A stretch of 45,325 nucleotides of DNA, from positions 1 to 45,325 of the forward strand of contig JACSRE010000108.1 of assembly GCA_014879945.1 (NCBI GenBank). The letters run 5' to 3'. Below are positions 18,328-25,296 of this stretch, piece after piece. This DNA is from Myxococcus sp. Its GTDB lineage: Bacteria > Myxococcota > Myxococcia > Myxococcales > Myxococcaceae. The notes under the pieces are model-generated. The model searched no databases. It saw nothing but the letters and a program-made list of their open reading frames with translations, and had not been told where the DNA came from. The translations under genes and the position numbers were made by a program. Each line of letters begins with the position of its first letter. Within the stretch, counting starts at the first letter, position 1.

Positions 18328-18756
18328 GTGCAGCTCGTCCTCCCATCGCGCAACCGCACCCTCGGCACCATCGACGCCCTCGGCATCGTGGGCCTGGTGG
18401 GCCTGCTGGTGGCCCGCTACGTGCCGGTGGCGCGCATCATTCCCTTCTGGGGCTGCACCTTCCGCGAGACGACCGGCGTGCCGTGCCCGGGCTGTGGGCT
18501 GACGCGCGTGGCCGACCGGGTCGCGCACTTCAACCTGCTGGGCGCCCTCCACGCCAACCCGCTGGGCACCTTCGCCGCGCTGGTGTTCGCGGGCGCGGTG
18601 GTGGCGTCGGCCGTTCACCTCATCTTCGGCGTGCCGTTGCCGGAGCTGCGCCTCGACGACAAGGAGTGGAAGCGCGCGCGCTACGCCGCCATCGGGCTCT
18701 TCGTCGCCAACTACGCGTTCGTCATCTTCGCCTATCGGGTGCTGCACTGGCGCTGA
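18328..18756 (+). CDS. DUF2752 family membrane protein
   Basis: 142 residues from GTG 18328. The hallmark GVPCPGCGLTRV, with two Cys, marks DUF2752, small inner-membrane proteins of unknown function. Three hydrophobic segments are seen (TIDALGIVGLVGLLVARYV, a central LGTFAALVFAGAVVASAV, and a C-terminal AAIGLFVANYAFVIFAYRVL). Its stop TGA overlaps a CTG that is the probable plsY start (CTGA at 18753-18756), suggesting co-translation and perhaps a role near phospholipid synthesis. Confidence 0.85.
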   Translation: MQLVLPSRNRTLGTIDALGIVGLVGLLVARYVPVARIIPFWGCTFRETTGVPCPGCGLTRVADRVAHFNLLGALHANPLGTFAALVFAGAVVASAVHLIFGVPLPELRLDDKEWKRARYAAIGLFVANYAFVIFAYRVLHWR

Positions 18757-19334
18757 CCGTCATCGGGCTCATCGCCCTCGGGTACCTCTCGGGCTCGATT
18801 CCGTTCGGGGTGCTGGTGACGAGGGTCTTCACCTCGAAGGACGTGCGCGCCCACGGCAGCGGGAACATCGGGGCCACCAATGTCGCGCGGGTGGCGGGGA
18901 AGAAGGTGGGCGCGCTGGTGCTCCTGCTCGACGCGTTGAAGGGCACCGGGCCGGTCTTGTTGGCCATGCACCTGGTGCCTGAGGGCCCGCTCGCCCATGC
19001 GGCGGTGGGGTACGCCGCGTTCCTGGGGCACGTCTTTCCCGTCTGGCTGCGGGGCAGGGGCGGCAAGGGCGTGGCGACGGCGCTCGGCGTGCTGATCGTG
19101 CTGGTGCCCGTCGCGGCCCTGGTCGGCGCGGTGGTGTGGGGCGCCATCGTCGCCGTGACGAAGGTGAGCAGCGTCGGGAGCCTCGTGGGCGGCCTGTGCG
19201 CCATCATCGCCAGCTTTCTCTTGAACAAGCCCATCGAGTACCCCGCGCTCGCGGTGGTGCTGTTGGCGTCGATGGTGTGGACGCACCGGGCGAACATCGG
19301 GCGCATGCTGAAGGGCACCGAGAACACCGTGTGA
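18753..19334 (+). CDS. plsY: Acyl-phosphate glycerol-3-phosphate acyltransferase
   Basis: A polytopic inner-membrane enzyme that transfers acyl from acyl-phosphate to glycerol-3-phosphate, the first step of phospholipid synthesis. Conserved motifs are GYLSGSIPFGVLV, HGSGNIGATNVAR, and LGHVFPVWLRGRGGKGVAT. No ATG, GTG or TTG lies near the family start in this frame; CTG at 18753 overlaps the upstream stop as CTGA and gives 193 residues, close to the family norm of about 200. CTG 18747 is the alternative. A hairpin with a T-run follows the stop. Confidence 0.9.
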   Translation: MTVIGLIALGYLSGSIPFGVLVTRVFTSKDVRAHGSGNIGATNVARVAGKKVGALVLLLDALKGTGPVLLAMHLVPEGPLAHAAVGYAAFLGHVFPVWLRGRGGKGVATALGVLIVLVPVAALVGAVVWGAIVAVTKVSSVGSLVGGLCAIIASFLLNKPIEYPALAVVLLASMVWTHRANIGRMLKGTENTV

Positions 19335-19357
19335 CAAACACGGCGTGATGGTTTTTT
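19327..19357 (+). terminator. Putative rho-independent terminator after plsY
   Basis: CCGTGT (19327-19332) pairs with ACACGG (19338-19343) around a GACAA loop; six T follow at 19352-19357, 8 bases after the stem. The plsY stop codon lies inside the hairpin. The gap before the T-run makes it weaker than a textbook terminator. Confidence 0.45.
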
Positions 19358-19389
19358 CCGGCTGGTCTTCCGTGGACTAGAGACGGGCC

Positions 19390-20025
19390 ATGCGTCCTCT
19401 CTTGTTCGTCGGTCTGGTGGTCGTCTCCTGTGGCACGCCGGTGACCCCGGTCGGTGATGGGGGCACCGCGGGAGGGAGCGCGGCTGGCACCGCGGGAGGA
19501 AGCGCGGCTGGTGGAAGCGCGGCCGGTGGCAGCGCGGCCGGTGGAAGCGCGGCCGGTGGAAGCGCGGCTGGCGGGAGCGCGGCTGGTGGAAGCGCGGCTG
19601 GCGGGAGCGCGGCTGGTGGAAGCGCGGCTGGTGGAAGCGCGGCTGGTGGAAGCGCGGCTGGTGGAAGCGCAGCTGGTGGAAGCGCGGCTGGCGGAAGCGC
19701 AGCTGGAGGCAGCGCCGGTGGCGGGGTCGCCGCGTGCATGCGACTCGAGGCCGCCTACGACGCCGCGCTCGCGGTGGCCAAGCGGTGCAACCTGAGCTCA
19801 CTCGTCAACCCCTGCTCCGACACCCGGCCGCTCGTCGTCACCTGCGGGTGTCCGACCTATGTCGACCCCAACAACGCGGCGCCGCTCGATGCCGTGCAGG
19901 CGAGCTACACGGACGCCGGCTGCGTGATGACGGCCTGCCCGCGGTGCGCGCCGCTCGACGCCGGGGTCTGTCTGCCTGTCGATGGTGGCGCGCCCGACGA
20001 AGGCGAGTGCGTCGACCGCCGCTGA
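19390..20025 (+). CDS. Lipoprotein with long Gly-Gly-Ser-Ala-Ala repeat
   Basis: 211 residues. A lipoprotein signal (MRPLLFVGLVVVSCGTP, Cys14) is followed by about 16 near-perfect GGSAA units (residues ~26-112), then a Cys-rich globular domain of about 95 residues with eight or more Cys (RCNLSSLVNPCSD, TCGCPTYVD, DAGCVMTACPRCAP). The repeat is probably a flexible spacer carrying the domain away from the outer membrane. Such Gly/Ser/Ala repeat lipoproteins are common in myxobacteria. TAGAGA (19378-19383) lies 6 bases before the ATG as a possible leaderless -10; no ribosome site is seen. Confidence 0.8.
   Translation: MRPLLFVGLVVVSCGTPVTPVGDGGTAGGSAAGTAGGSAAGGSAAGGSAAGGSAAGGSAAGGSAAGGSAAGGSAAGGSAAGGSAAGGSAAGGSAAGGSAAGGSAAGGSAGGGVAACMRLEAAYDAALAVAKRCNLSSLVNPCSDTRPLVVTCGCPTYVDPNNAAPLDAVQASYTDAGCVMTACPRCAPLDAGVCLPVDGGAPDEGECVDRR
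19465..19725 (+). repeat. 15-bp tandem repeat coding for GGSAA
   Basis: About 16 copies of a 15-base unit (consensus GGTGGAAGCGCGGCT, with GGC/GGA/GGG and GCC/GCT variants) in frame within the lipoprotein gene. Mostly silent third-base differences suggest expansion by slippage or recombination with selection on the protein sequence. It is not CRISPR-like: there are no spacers. Confidence 0.9.
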
Positions 20026-20449
20026 GGGGGCGGCCTCCTCGCGCAGCAGCAGCAGCGCCGGCCCAGGGGCCGGTCACGGAGGCAGAAGCGCGGCTCGGTC
20101 GGTCTGCGGGTCTTGCTTGCGGTGGCTTCGTCGGCCGGCCTCCCACGCGGAGCAGCCAGTGCGGAGCCGTCGAGCGTGGGCGCTCCGAGGGCGATGGGGC
20201 CGAGCGCGACGACCGGGGGCTTCCTCGCGCAGCAGGCGATCGAGCCAGCGCGTCGCCGCTGGTGATGACCTCGACCCGCTCGAGGAGCTCGAGGGCAACG
20301 GCGGGTCACCCGCACGCGCGGCGTTCTTGTGTCGCGAGCGCAGACGGTGGTTCGGCTGCAAGCTCAAGGAGGTGCCCAGGGGGCCCGCCCGTTCGCGCTC
20401 AGGCCGGAGAGCCCCAGTGCCGCGGCGCGGAGGATGTGCTCATCGTCGG
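20026..20449. other. 424-base region without a convincing gene
   Basis: All six frames are broken or Arg-rich shadow frames. A GC hairpin CCGGCCC-AG-GGGCCGG (20058-20073) lies 33 bases after the lipoprotein stop but has no T-run. The plus frame near 20255-20370 (DDLDPLEELEGNGG and RERRRWF) hints at decayed coding sequence. I see no start, ribosome site or known motif. Confidence 0.5.
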
Positions 20450-20803
20450 TCAGCGCTCCGACCACACCGCCAGCTCGTTTCCGCTGGGGTCGCTGAAGTG
20501 AAACCGTCGCCCGCCCGGGAACGAGTACGGCGCCTTGAGGACGGTGCCGCCCGCCGCCTGCACCGCGCGGAGCGAGGCCTCGAGGTCGGTCGAGAACAGC
20601 ACCACCAGCGGCCCGCCTTTCGTGACGACGGGCGTCACGCTCAACCCGCCCACCTCACGCCCCTCGCCCTGAATGCCCGCGTAGCCCGGGCCATAGTCGT
20701 TGAAGCGCCAACCAAACGCTGCCGCGTAGAAGGCCTTCGCGGCCGAGAGATCGGTCACCGAGAACTCGAGGTAGTCGATGGCGTGGTGCGTGTGGGCTGA
20801 CAT
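20450..20803 (-). CDS. VOC (glyoxalase/bleomycin-resistance fold) family protein
   Basis: 117 residues, starting MSAHTHHAIDYLEFSVTDLS. The vicinal-oxygen-chelate fold is shown by the strand DYLEFSVTDLSAAKAFYAAA, the GWRFNDYGPGYAGI segment and a C-terminal HFSDPSGNELAVW. His8, a mid-protein residue and Glu in the NELAVW strand are the usual metal ligands of the fold. The function within this broad family is unknown. The ATG is directly next to the stop of the upstream lipoprotein gene, so it is the last gene of a minus-strand operon. Confidence 0.88.
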   Translation of the reverse strand: MSAHTHHAIDYLEFSVTDLSAAKAFYAAAFGWRFNDYGPGYAGIQGEGREVGGLSVTPVVTKGGPLVVLFSTDLEASLRAVQAAGGTVLKAPYSFPGGRRFHFSDPSGNELAVWSER

Positions 20804-21703
20804 CTAGCGGGCCTCTGGAGAGATGATGGTGGTGGCCCAGCCAAGCGCGGCGCGCATGTCGGGCGGGTGGTGCATCCACAACGTCAACATGGCCGCGGCG
20901 CTGCGCACCTCGGGCGCCAACGCCGTCTGCGTCAGCCGCAGCAGCAGCTCGTTCGGCACCTCGCAGCCTTCGCGGTGCTCCACCCACGGCCCGGCCAGCT
21001 CGATGAGCGCCCGCACCTGGGTGCCGGCGTCGGTCGACGCGAGGTTGGTCACGTGCGTGCGGCAGAGGTTGGGCGGCGGCTTTCCCACCGGCGCCGTCGG
21101 CTCAGGCAGCGGCACCCGCGACAGGCCGCGACACGCGGCGGGCGGCACGTCGATGTTGAAGCCGGTGAGCGTCGTGCACAGCAGCGCGCGCTCGTCTGCC
21201 GGGCGCTGCGGGGTGGCCGAGAGGCTCCGCTCGAGGGCGCCCACCGACATGCTCTGGCGCAGCGCCCGCACCGCCTCGACGGCGGCCATTCGCACGGCGG
21301 GGTCGGCGTCGTTCACCAGGTCGGCCACCGCCGAGGTGCCCGGTTGCCACTTCGCCATCGCCGCGAAGCGGGCCAGCTCGAGGCGCGTGGCGGTGTCGGG
21401 CGCCCGGCTCTCGGCGCCCCAGGCCAGGGCGTCGGTGCGCGCGAGCGAGACCAGGCGGACCCGGGCCATCGAGCGCGGGCAGCTGGGCTGGGCGGCGACC
21501 ATGGCGTCGAGCTGCTCTCCGGCCTTTCGGGTGTCGGCCACCGCGAAGAACCAGGCGGCGACGCACCCGTCGTCGGGGAAGGGGCCGCGCGCGACCGCCA
21601 GCTGGAGCTCCTTCACCGTCATCGCCGCGGTCGCGGCCGGCTCCACCCGCTTCGGAGCGCACGCCAACGGCAGCAGGGCTGCGCACAGCAGGGGCCAGCG
21701 CAT
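20804..21703 (-). CDS. HEAT-repeat-like lipoprotein
   Basis: The ATG at 21701-21703 has AGGTGA upstream and starts a lipoprotein signal (MRWPLLCAALLPLACAPK), giving 299 residues. The body is alpha-helical with HEAT-type units such as DADPAVRMAAVEAVRALRQ and APEVRSAAAMLTLWMHH, repeats that usually make protein contacts. It lies 4 bases after the Ser/Thr kinase stop on the same strand and may be a partner or substrate of that kinase, inferred from context only. The following VOC gene starts at its stop. Confidence 0.78.
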   Translation of the reverse strand: MRWPLLCAALLPLACAPKRVEPAATAAMTVKELQLAVARGPFPDDGCVAAWFFAVADTRKAGEQLDAMVAAQPSCPRSMARVRLVSLARTDALAWGAESRAPDTATRLELARFAAMAKWQPGTSAVADLVNDADPAVRMAAVEAVRALRQSMSVGALERSLSATPQRPADERALLCTTLTGFNIDVPPAACRGLSRVPLPEPTAPVGKPPPNLCRTHVTNLASTDAGTQVRALIELAGPWVEHREGCEVPNELLLRLTQTALAPEVRSAAAMLTLWMHHPPDMRAALGWATTIISPEAR

Positions 21704-21707
21704 CACG

Positions 21708-23423
21708 TCACCTGGGCCGCTTGAGGTCGTTCGCCGGAGGCGGCGCGTGGGGCGCGAGCGGGTCGTCATCGTCGAGCTTCGAGGGCGCGGTCTTCGTCGG
21801 CTTCTTGTTCGGCTGCGCCGCGGCTTTCGGCGCTTGCTTCACCGGCGTCACCACGGGCAACGCCTCGACCTTCGCAGGGGGCGGCTTCGTCGGCTTCGCG
21901 GGCTCGTGGAACGCCTTCTCGATGGGGTCGACCTTCGGCGGGGGCGGCTTCACCGTCGGGTCGGGCGCCGGCTTCTCGGTGGCGCTGGGCTTCTCGACGA
22001 CGGTGGGCTGCTCGACGGGGGTGGGCTTCTCGACGGGCGTGGGCTTCTCGACGACCGGCGGCGTCACCTTCGGCGTCCCTTTGGTTGGGACCGGCGGCGG
22101 CTCGGGGGCCTTCTCCTGGAGCTTCTGGGTCAGCTCGATGCGCGGGCCCGAGCCGGCGGCCGTCACCGTCATCGGCAGGTAGCCCTCTTTCTGCAGGGTG
22201 ACATCGGCCCGGGCGCGCCCGTCGACCGTCGCCAGCTCGATGTCCAACGGCGTGACGCCCTTGATCACCTTCCCGATGACGACCTGCGCGCCAGGCGGGT
22301 CGGTCTCGATGTGGAACTGCACCCGGGCGCCGGGGTCGGTCACCGGCTTGTTCGGCTTGCGCAGCACCAGCGCGGTGCCGCCGATGCCCAACAGCAGCGC
22401 GACGACGAACCCACCGATGAGGAGCGGGGTGGCGTTGCGGCCGGGGCTGGTCGCCGGGAGCGGGCTCGACGGCGCCGGCGTGTCGAAGGCTGGCGTCGAG
22501 ACCGGTGAGGCCAGCTCGCTCATGGCCTGGAGCACCTCGTCCATCGACTGGAAGCGGTCCATCGGCGACTTCTGCATGCAGCGGGTGACGATGGCGCTCA
22601 TGCCCTCGGGGATCGTCTCGAACCGCGGCGGCGTCTTCACCGGGGGGATCGGGTCGTTCACGTGCTTCAAGATGATCTCGAGCGGCGCGCCCCCCCAGTA
22701 CGGCGGCTTGCCGGTGAGGCACTCGAACAGCATGCAGCCCAGGGAGTAGATGTCGCTGCGCGGGTCGGCGCGGTTCTTGTCGCCCTGCTCGGGCGCCATG
22801 TAGGGCGGGCTGCCCATCAGCATGCCCTGCTGGGTGATGGCGCGGCCCTCGAGCTCCTGGCCCTCGACGAACGACTTCACCAGGCCGAAGTCGAGCACCT
22901 TGACGTGGTCGGTGTCGTCGTCGGCCGACAGCATCATCACGTTGGCGGGCTTGAGGTCGCGGTGCACCACGCCCAGCTCGTGCGCCTCTCGCAGCGCGCG
23001 GGCGATCTGCTGGCCGATGGACAACACCCGCCGCCACCCCAGGGGGCCCTTCGAGAGCGAGCGGTCGAGCGTCTCGCCTTCGAGGAACTCCATGGCGAGG
23101 TAGAAGATGCCGTCTTTGGAGCAGCCGTAGTCGAAGATGCGCACCGTGTTGGGGTGCGACAGCTTCGCGGTGAGCGCGGCCTCGACCAGGAAGCGCTGGC
23201 GAAACGACTCGTCTTTTCCGGCGCCGTAGTTCGAGTCGAGCACCTTGAGCGCCACCGCACGGTTCAGCCCGACCTGCACCGCCCGGTACACCTTGCCCAT
23301 GGCTCCTTTGCCGATGCCGCCGACGATGCGGTAGCGGCCGTCGAGCGTGACGCCGATGAGCGGATCGAGCCCTTCGGCGGCGACCTCGGCGGTGACGTCT
23401 TCGTGGGCCTCGGAAACGGACAC
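21708..23423 (-). CDS. Transmembrane Ser/Thr protein kinase with PEGA-like extracellular domain
   Basis: 571 residues from GTG 23423. A Hanks-type kinase domain covers about 31-290: glycine loop GKGAMGKV, Lys60 (AVALKVL), HRDLKPANV with Asp156, DFGLVK with Asp178, and GSPPYMAPEQ. One TM segment lies at about 334-355. Outside is a PEGA domain (about 367-435, IETDPPGAQVVIG and GVTPLDIEL) and a Pro-rich tail with EKPTPVEKPTPVEQPTVVEK repeats that may span or bind the wall. No ribosome site is seen; TATACG (minus, 23441-23436) is 12 bases upstream. It is typical of myxobacterial signalling kinases. Confidence 0.95.
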   Translation of the reverse strand: MSVSEAHEDVTAEVAAEGLDPLIGVTLDGRYRIVGGIGKGAMGKVYRAVQVGLNRAVALKVLDSNYGAGKDESFRQRFLVEAALTAKLSHPNTVRIFDYGCSKDGIFYLAMEFLEGETLDRSLSKGPLGWRRVLSIGQQIARALREAHELGVVHRDLKPANVMMLSADDDTDHVKVLDFGLVKSFVEGQELEGRAITQQGMLMGSPPYMAPEQGDKNRADPRSDIYSLGCMLFECLTGKPPYWGGAPLEIILKHVNDPIPPVKTPPRFETIPEGMSAIVTRCMQKSPMDRFQSMDEVLQAMSELASPVSTPAFDTPAPSSPLPATSPGRNATPLLIGGFVVALLLGIGGTALVLRKPNKPVTDPGARVQFHIETDPPGAQVVIGKVIKGVTPLDIELATVDGRARADVTLQKEGYLPMTVTAAGSGPRIELTQKLQEKAPEPPPVPTKGTPKVTPPVVEKPTPVEKPTPVEQPTVVEKPSATEKPAPDPTVKPPPPKVDPIEKAFHEPAKPTKPPPAKVEALPVVTPVKQAPKAAAQPNKKPTKTAPSKLDDDDPLAPHAPPPANDLKRPR

Positions 23424-23444
23424 AGGTGGGGAAAGCGTATACCG

Positions 23445-24599
23445 CTACGGCGTGCGCTTGGGCAGCCGCGCCGGGTAGTGGAGCAGCTCGCAGGCGATGG
23501 CCCCATTCCACAGCGCTTGTTTCGAGCCCGGGCGCATGCCGAAGGCGCTCTCGAAGGCGTCATTTCCAGCCAGAACGGAGAAGCGCCAGCCCTCCCAGCG
23601 CTTCAGGTTGGTGCCCAGCTTGTGGAAGAAGGACTTCATGCCCTTCTGGCCGCCGGTGCCCAGGCGCTCGCCGTAGGGCGGGTTGGTGCACAAAAGGCCC
23701 GGGTCGCAGGGCGGCGGGTCGGCGACGGTCGCGTCGGCGGACTCGATGCGCAGGCTCGAGAGGCCGGCTGCGGTGACGTTGCGCTTGAGGGCGGTGATGA
23801 CCTCGTCGTCGTAGTCGCGCGCGTAGAGCGGGGCGGGCGCGGCGCGCACCTGGCCGTGGGCCGCTCTCTTCACCTCGTCCATCAGCGGCTTGAGCTTCGG
23901 GGCGAACGAGGGCCACGCCTCGCAGGCGAACGAGCGCGAGAGGCCGGGCGCGCGCCGGGTGGCGATGAAGCCGGCCTCGATGGCCAGGGTGCCGGAGCCG
24001 GCCATGGGGTCGAGGAAGGGCTCGGTGCCGTCGTACTTCGAGGCCATCAAGATGGCGGCGGCCAGCGTCTCTTTCATCGGGGCCGCGGTGGTGGCGGTGC
24101 GGTAGCCGCGCTTGAAGAGCGGGTCGCCCGAGAGGTCGAGCGAGACCGAGAGCGACGTCCTGGCCAGGTGCGCGACGATGTGGAAGGTGGGGGTGCGGGT
24201 GTCGACGTCGGGGCGCTGGCCCCACTTCTCGCGCAGGCGATCGACCAGCCCGTCCTTGAGCTTGAGGGCGACGAAGCCCGAGTGGGTGTGCTCCGAGTCC
24301 TTGAGCGTCGCTTCGATCGAGAAGGTGCTGCCGCGCTCGAGCCAGTCTTCCCACGGCAGTGAGTGCGCGGCCTCGTAGAGGCCCTCGGCGCCCTGGGCCT
24401 CGAACTGGCGCAGCGGGTAGAGCACGCGCATGGCGATGCGGGAGTGCACCAGCACGCGGGCGATCTCGTCGAGCGCGGCGAAGAAGCGCACGCCGCCGCG
24501 GTCCTGGCGAATGCGCTTGCAGCCGAGCGTCTCGAGCTCCTGGGCGAGGAAGGGCTCGGTGCCCCGAGAGGCGGTCGCGTAGAGCGGCAGGCGTTCCAT
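23445..24599 (-). CDS. rlmL: THUMP-domain rRNA methyltransferase (RlmL-like)
   Basis: 384 residues matching the N-terminal half of E. coli RlmKL, which makes m2G2445 in 23S rRNA. It has an N-terminal THUMP region (ATASRGTEPFLAQELETLGC, with RQDRGGVRF), then SLDLSGDPLFKRGYR, PMKETLAAAILMASKYDG, the SAM motif DPMAGSGTLAIEAGF and catalytic NPPYGERLG. The RlmK half is absent, as in many bacteria with a stand-alone protein. It heads a minus-strand block with the kinase 21 bases downstream. Confidence 0.9.
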   Translation of the reverse strand: MERLPLYATASRGTEPFLAQELETLGCKRIRQDRGGVRFFAALDEIARVLVHSRIAMRVLYPLRQFEAQGAEGLYEAAHSLPWEDWLERGSTFSIEATLKDSEHTHSGFVALKLKDGLVDRLREKWGQRPDVDTRTPTFHIVAHLARTSLSVSLDLSGDPLFKRGYRTATTAAPMKETLAAAILMASKYDGTEPFLDPMAGSGTLAIEAGFIATRRAPGLSRSFACEAWPSFAPKLKPLMDEVKRAAHGQVRAAPAPLYARDYDDEVITALKRNVTAAGLSSLRIESADATVADPPPCDPGLLCTNPPYGERLGTGGQKGMKSFFHKLGTNLKRWEGWRFSVLAGNDAFESAFGMRPGSKQALWNGAIACELLHYPARLPKRTP

Positions 24600-24662
24600 G
24601 AGGCTGCGCCTAGCAGCATGGACGGCCGGGTGTCTCTGGGTGGGAGCGGACGCGGGCTGAGG

Positions 24663-25208
24663 CTACTGCGCCGGCGCGACCTGGAAGCGGGCCGCCATGA
24701 TGCGGTTGTTGCCGTCGTTGGGCACCGCGTCCTTGTTCACCAGCGGCAGGCGCGCGTCGGTCTTCGGGTCCCAGAAGCCCAGGAGGATGTTGAGGCCCCG
24801 CACCGGCATCTGCGGCGGGATGGGGATCTCGAACTCGTCGCGCACCGTCTCGCCCACCGTCCACTTCGAGGTGGGGCGGGCGCCGCGCATGGGGGCGTGG
24901 TCGACGTTGAGGCGGTCGACGCGGCCGTCGATGTCTTCGACGTGCACGAAGATCATGTAGTCGATGTCGGTGGCCTGGAGGACCTTGAAGTTGAGGCCCA
25001 CGCGCACGGTGTCACCGGCGATGGCGCTGCCCGGCGCGAGGATGGTGGAGAGCAGCTCGATCTTGTCTCCGAAGTTCGCCCCGCTCTTGAACTCCTGCGG
25101 AGGCGCGACGGGCGGGCGGGGCTTGCTGGCCTGGGTGCCCTCCTGGGTTGGGGCGGGCACGATGCAGGCCGAGAGCGAGACGCAGAGGGCGACGAGCAGG
25201 GAGCGCAT
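24663..25208 (-). CDS. Lipoprotein with beta-sandwich domain
   Basis: The ATG at 25206-25208 starts a lipoprotein signal (MRSLLVALCVSLSACIVPAP), giving 181 residues; the frame is open upstream but without a signal. After a Pro-rich spacer (KPRPPVAPPQEFKSG) comes a beta-rich domain (YMIFVHVEDIDGRVDRLNVD, MRGARPTSKWTVGETVRDEF, NILLGFWDPKTDARLPL). It resembles the carbohydrate-type beta-sandwich seen at the end of some GT39-like membrane proteins, recalled only in general form. It diverges from ftsY across 88 bases. Confidence 0.72.
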   Translation of the reverse strand: MRSLLVALCVSLSACIVPAPTQEGTQASKPRPPVAPPQEFKSGANFGDKIELLSTILAPGSAIAGDTVRVGLNFKVLQATDIDYMIFVHVEDIDGRVDRLNVDHAPMRGARPTSKWTVGETVRDEFEIPIPPQMPVRGLNILLGFWDPKTDARLPLVNKDAVPNDGNNRIMAARFQVAPAQ

Positions 25209-25238
25209 GACGTGCCGGTGCGTACACAAGGCCCCTCG

Positions 25239-25254
25239 TCGGCGCCAGCGCCGA
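25239..25254. promoter_or_regulatory. Perfect inverted repeat in the lipoprotein/ftsY divergent region
   Basis: TCGGCGC-CA-GCGCCGA, two 7-base arms. It sits between the divergent starts and could be an operator or a hairpin in the ftsY leader; no regulator is known. GTACAC occurs on either side (25222-25227 and 25282-25287). Confidence 0.3.
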
Positions 25255-25260
25255 ACGTGC

Positions 25261-25288
25261 TTGGGGGGCTCGGCGTGCGTGGTACACG
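25261..25288 (+). promoter_or_regulatory. Putative leaderless promoter of ftsY
   Basis: TTGGGG (25261-25266) and TACACG (25283-25288) are 16 bases apart; the start of transcription would fall about 7 bases later, at the ATG 25297. No Shine-Dalgarno site lies before that ATG. Confidence 0.4.
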
Positions 25289-25296
25289 CGCGGGTC

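Noticed and set aside
19465-19725. Possible CRISPR or minisatellite locus
   Set aside because: The 15-base units are contiguous, in frame, and code for GGSAA within a lipoprotein; there are no spacers.
20058-20073. GC hairpin after the repeat lipoprotein as a terminator
   Set aside because: Perfect stem, but only a two-base loop and no T-run; it may be chance in GC-rich DNA.
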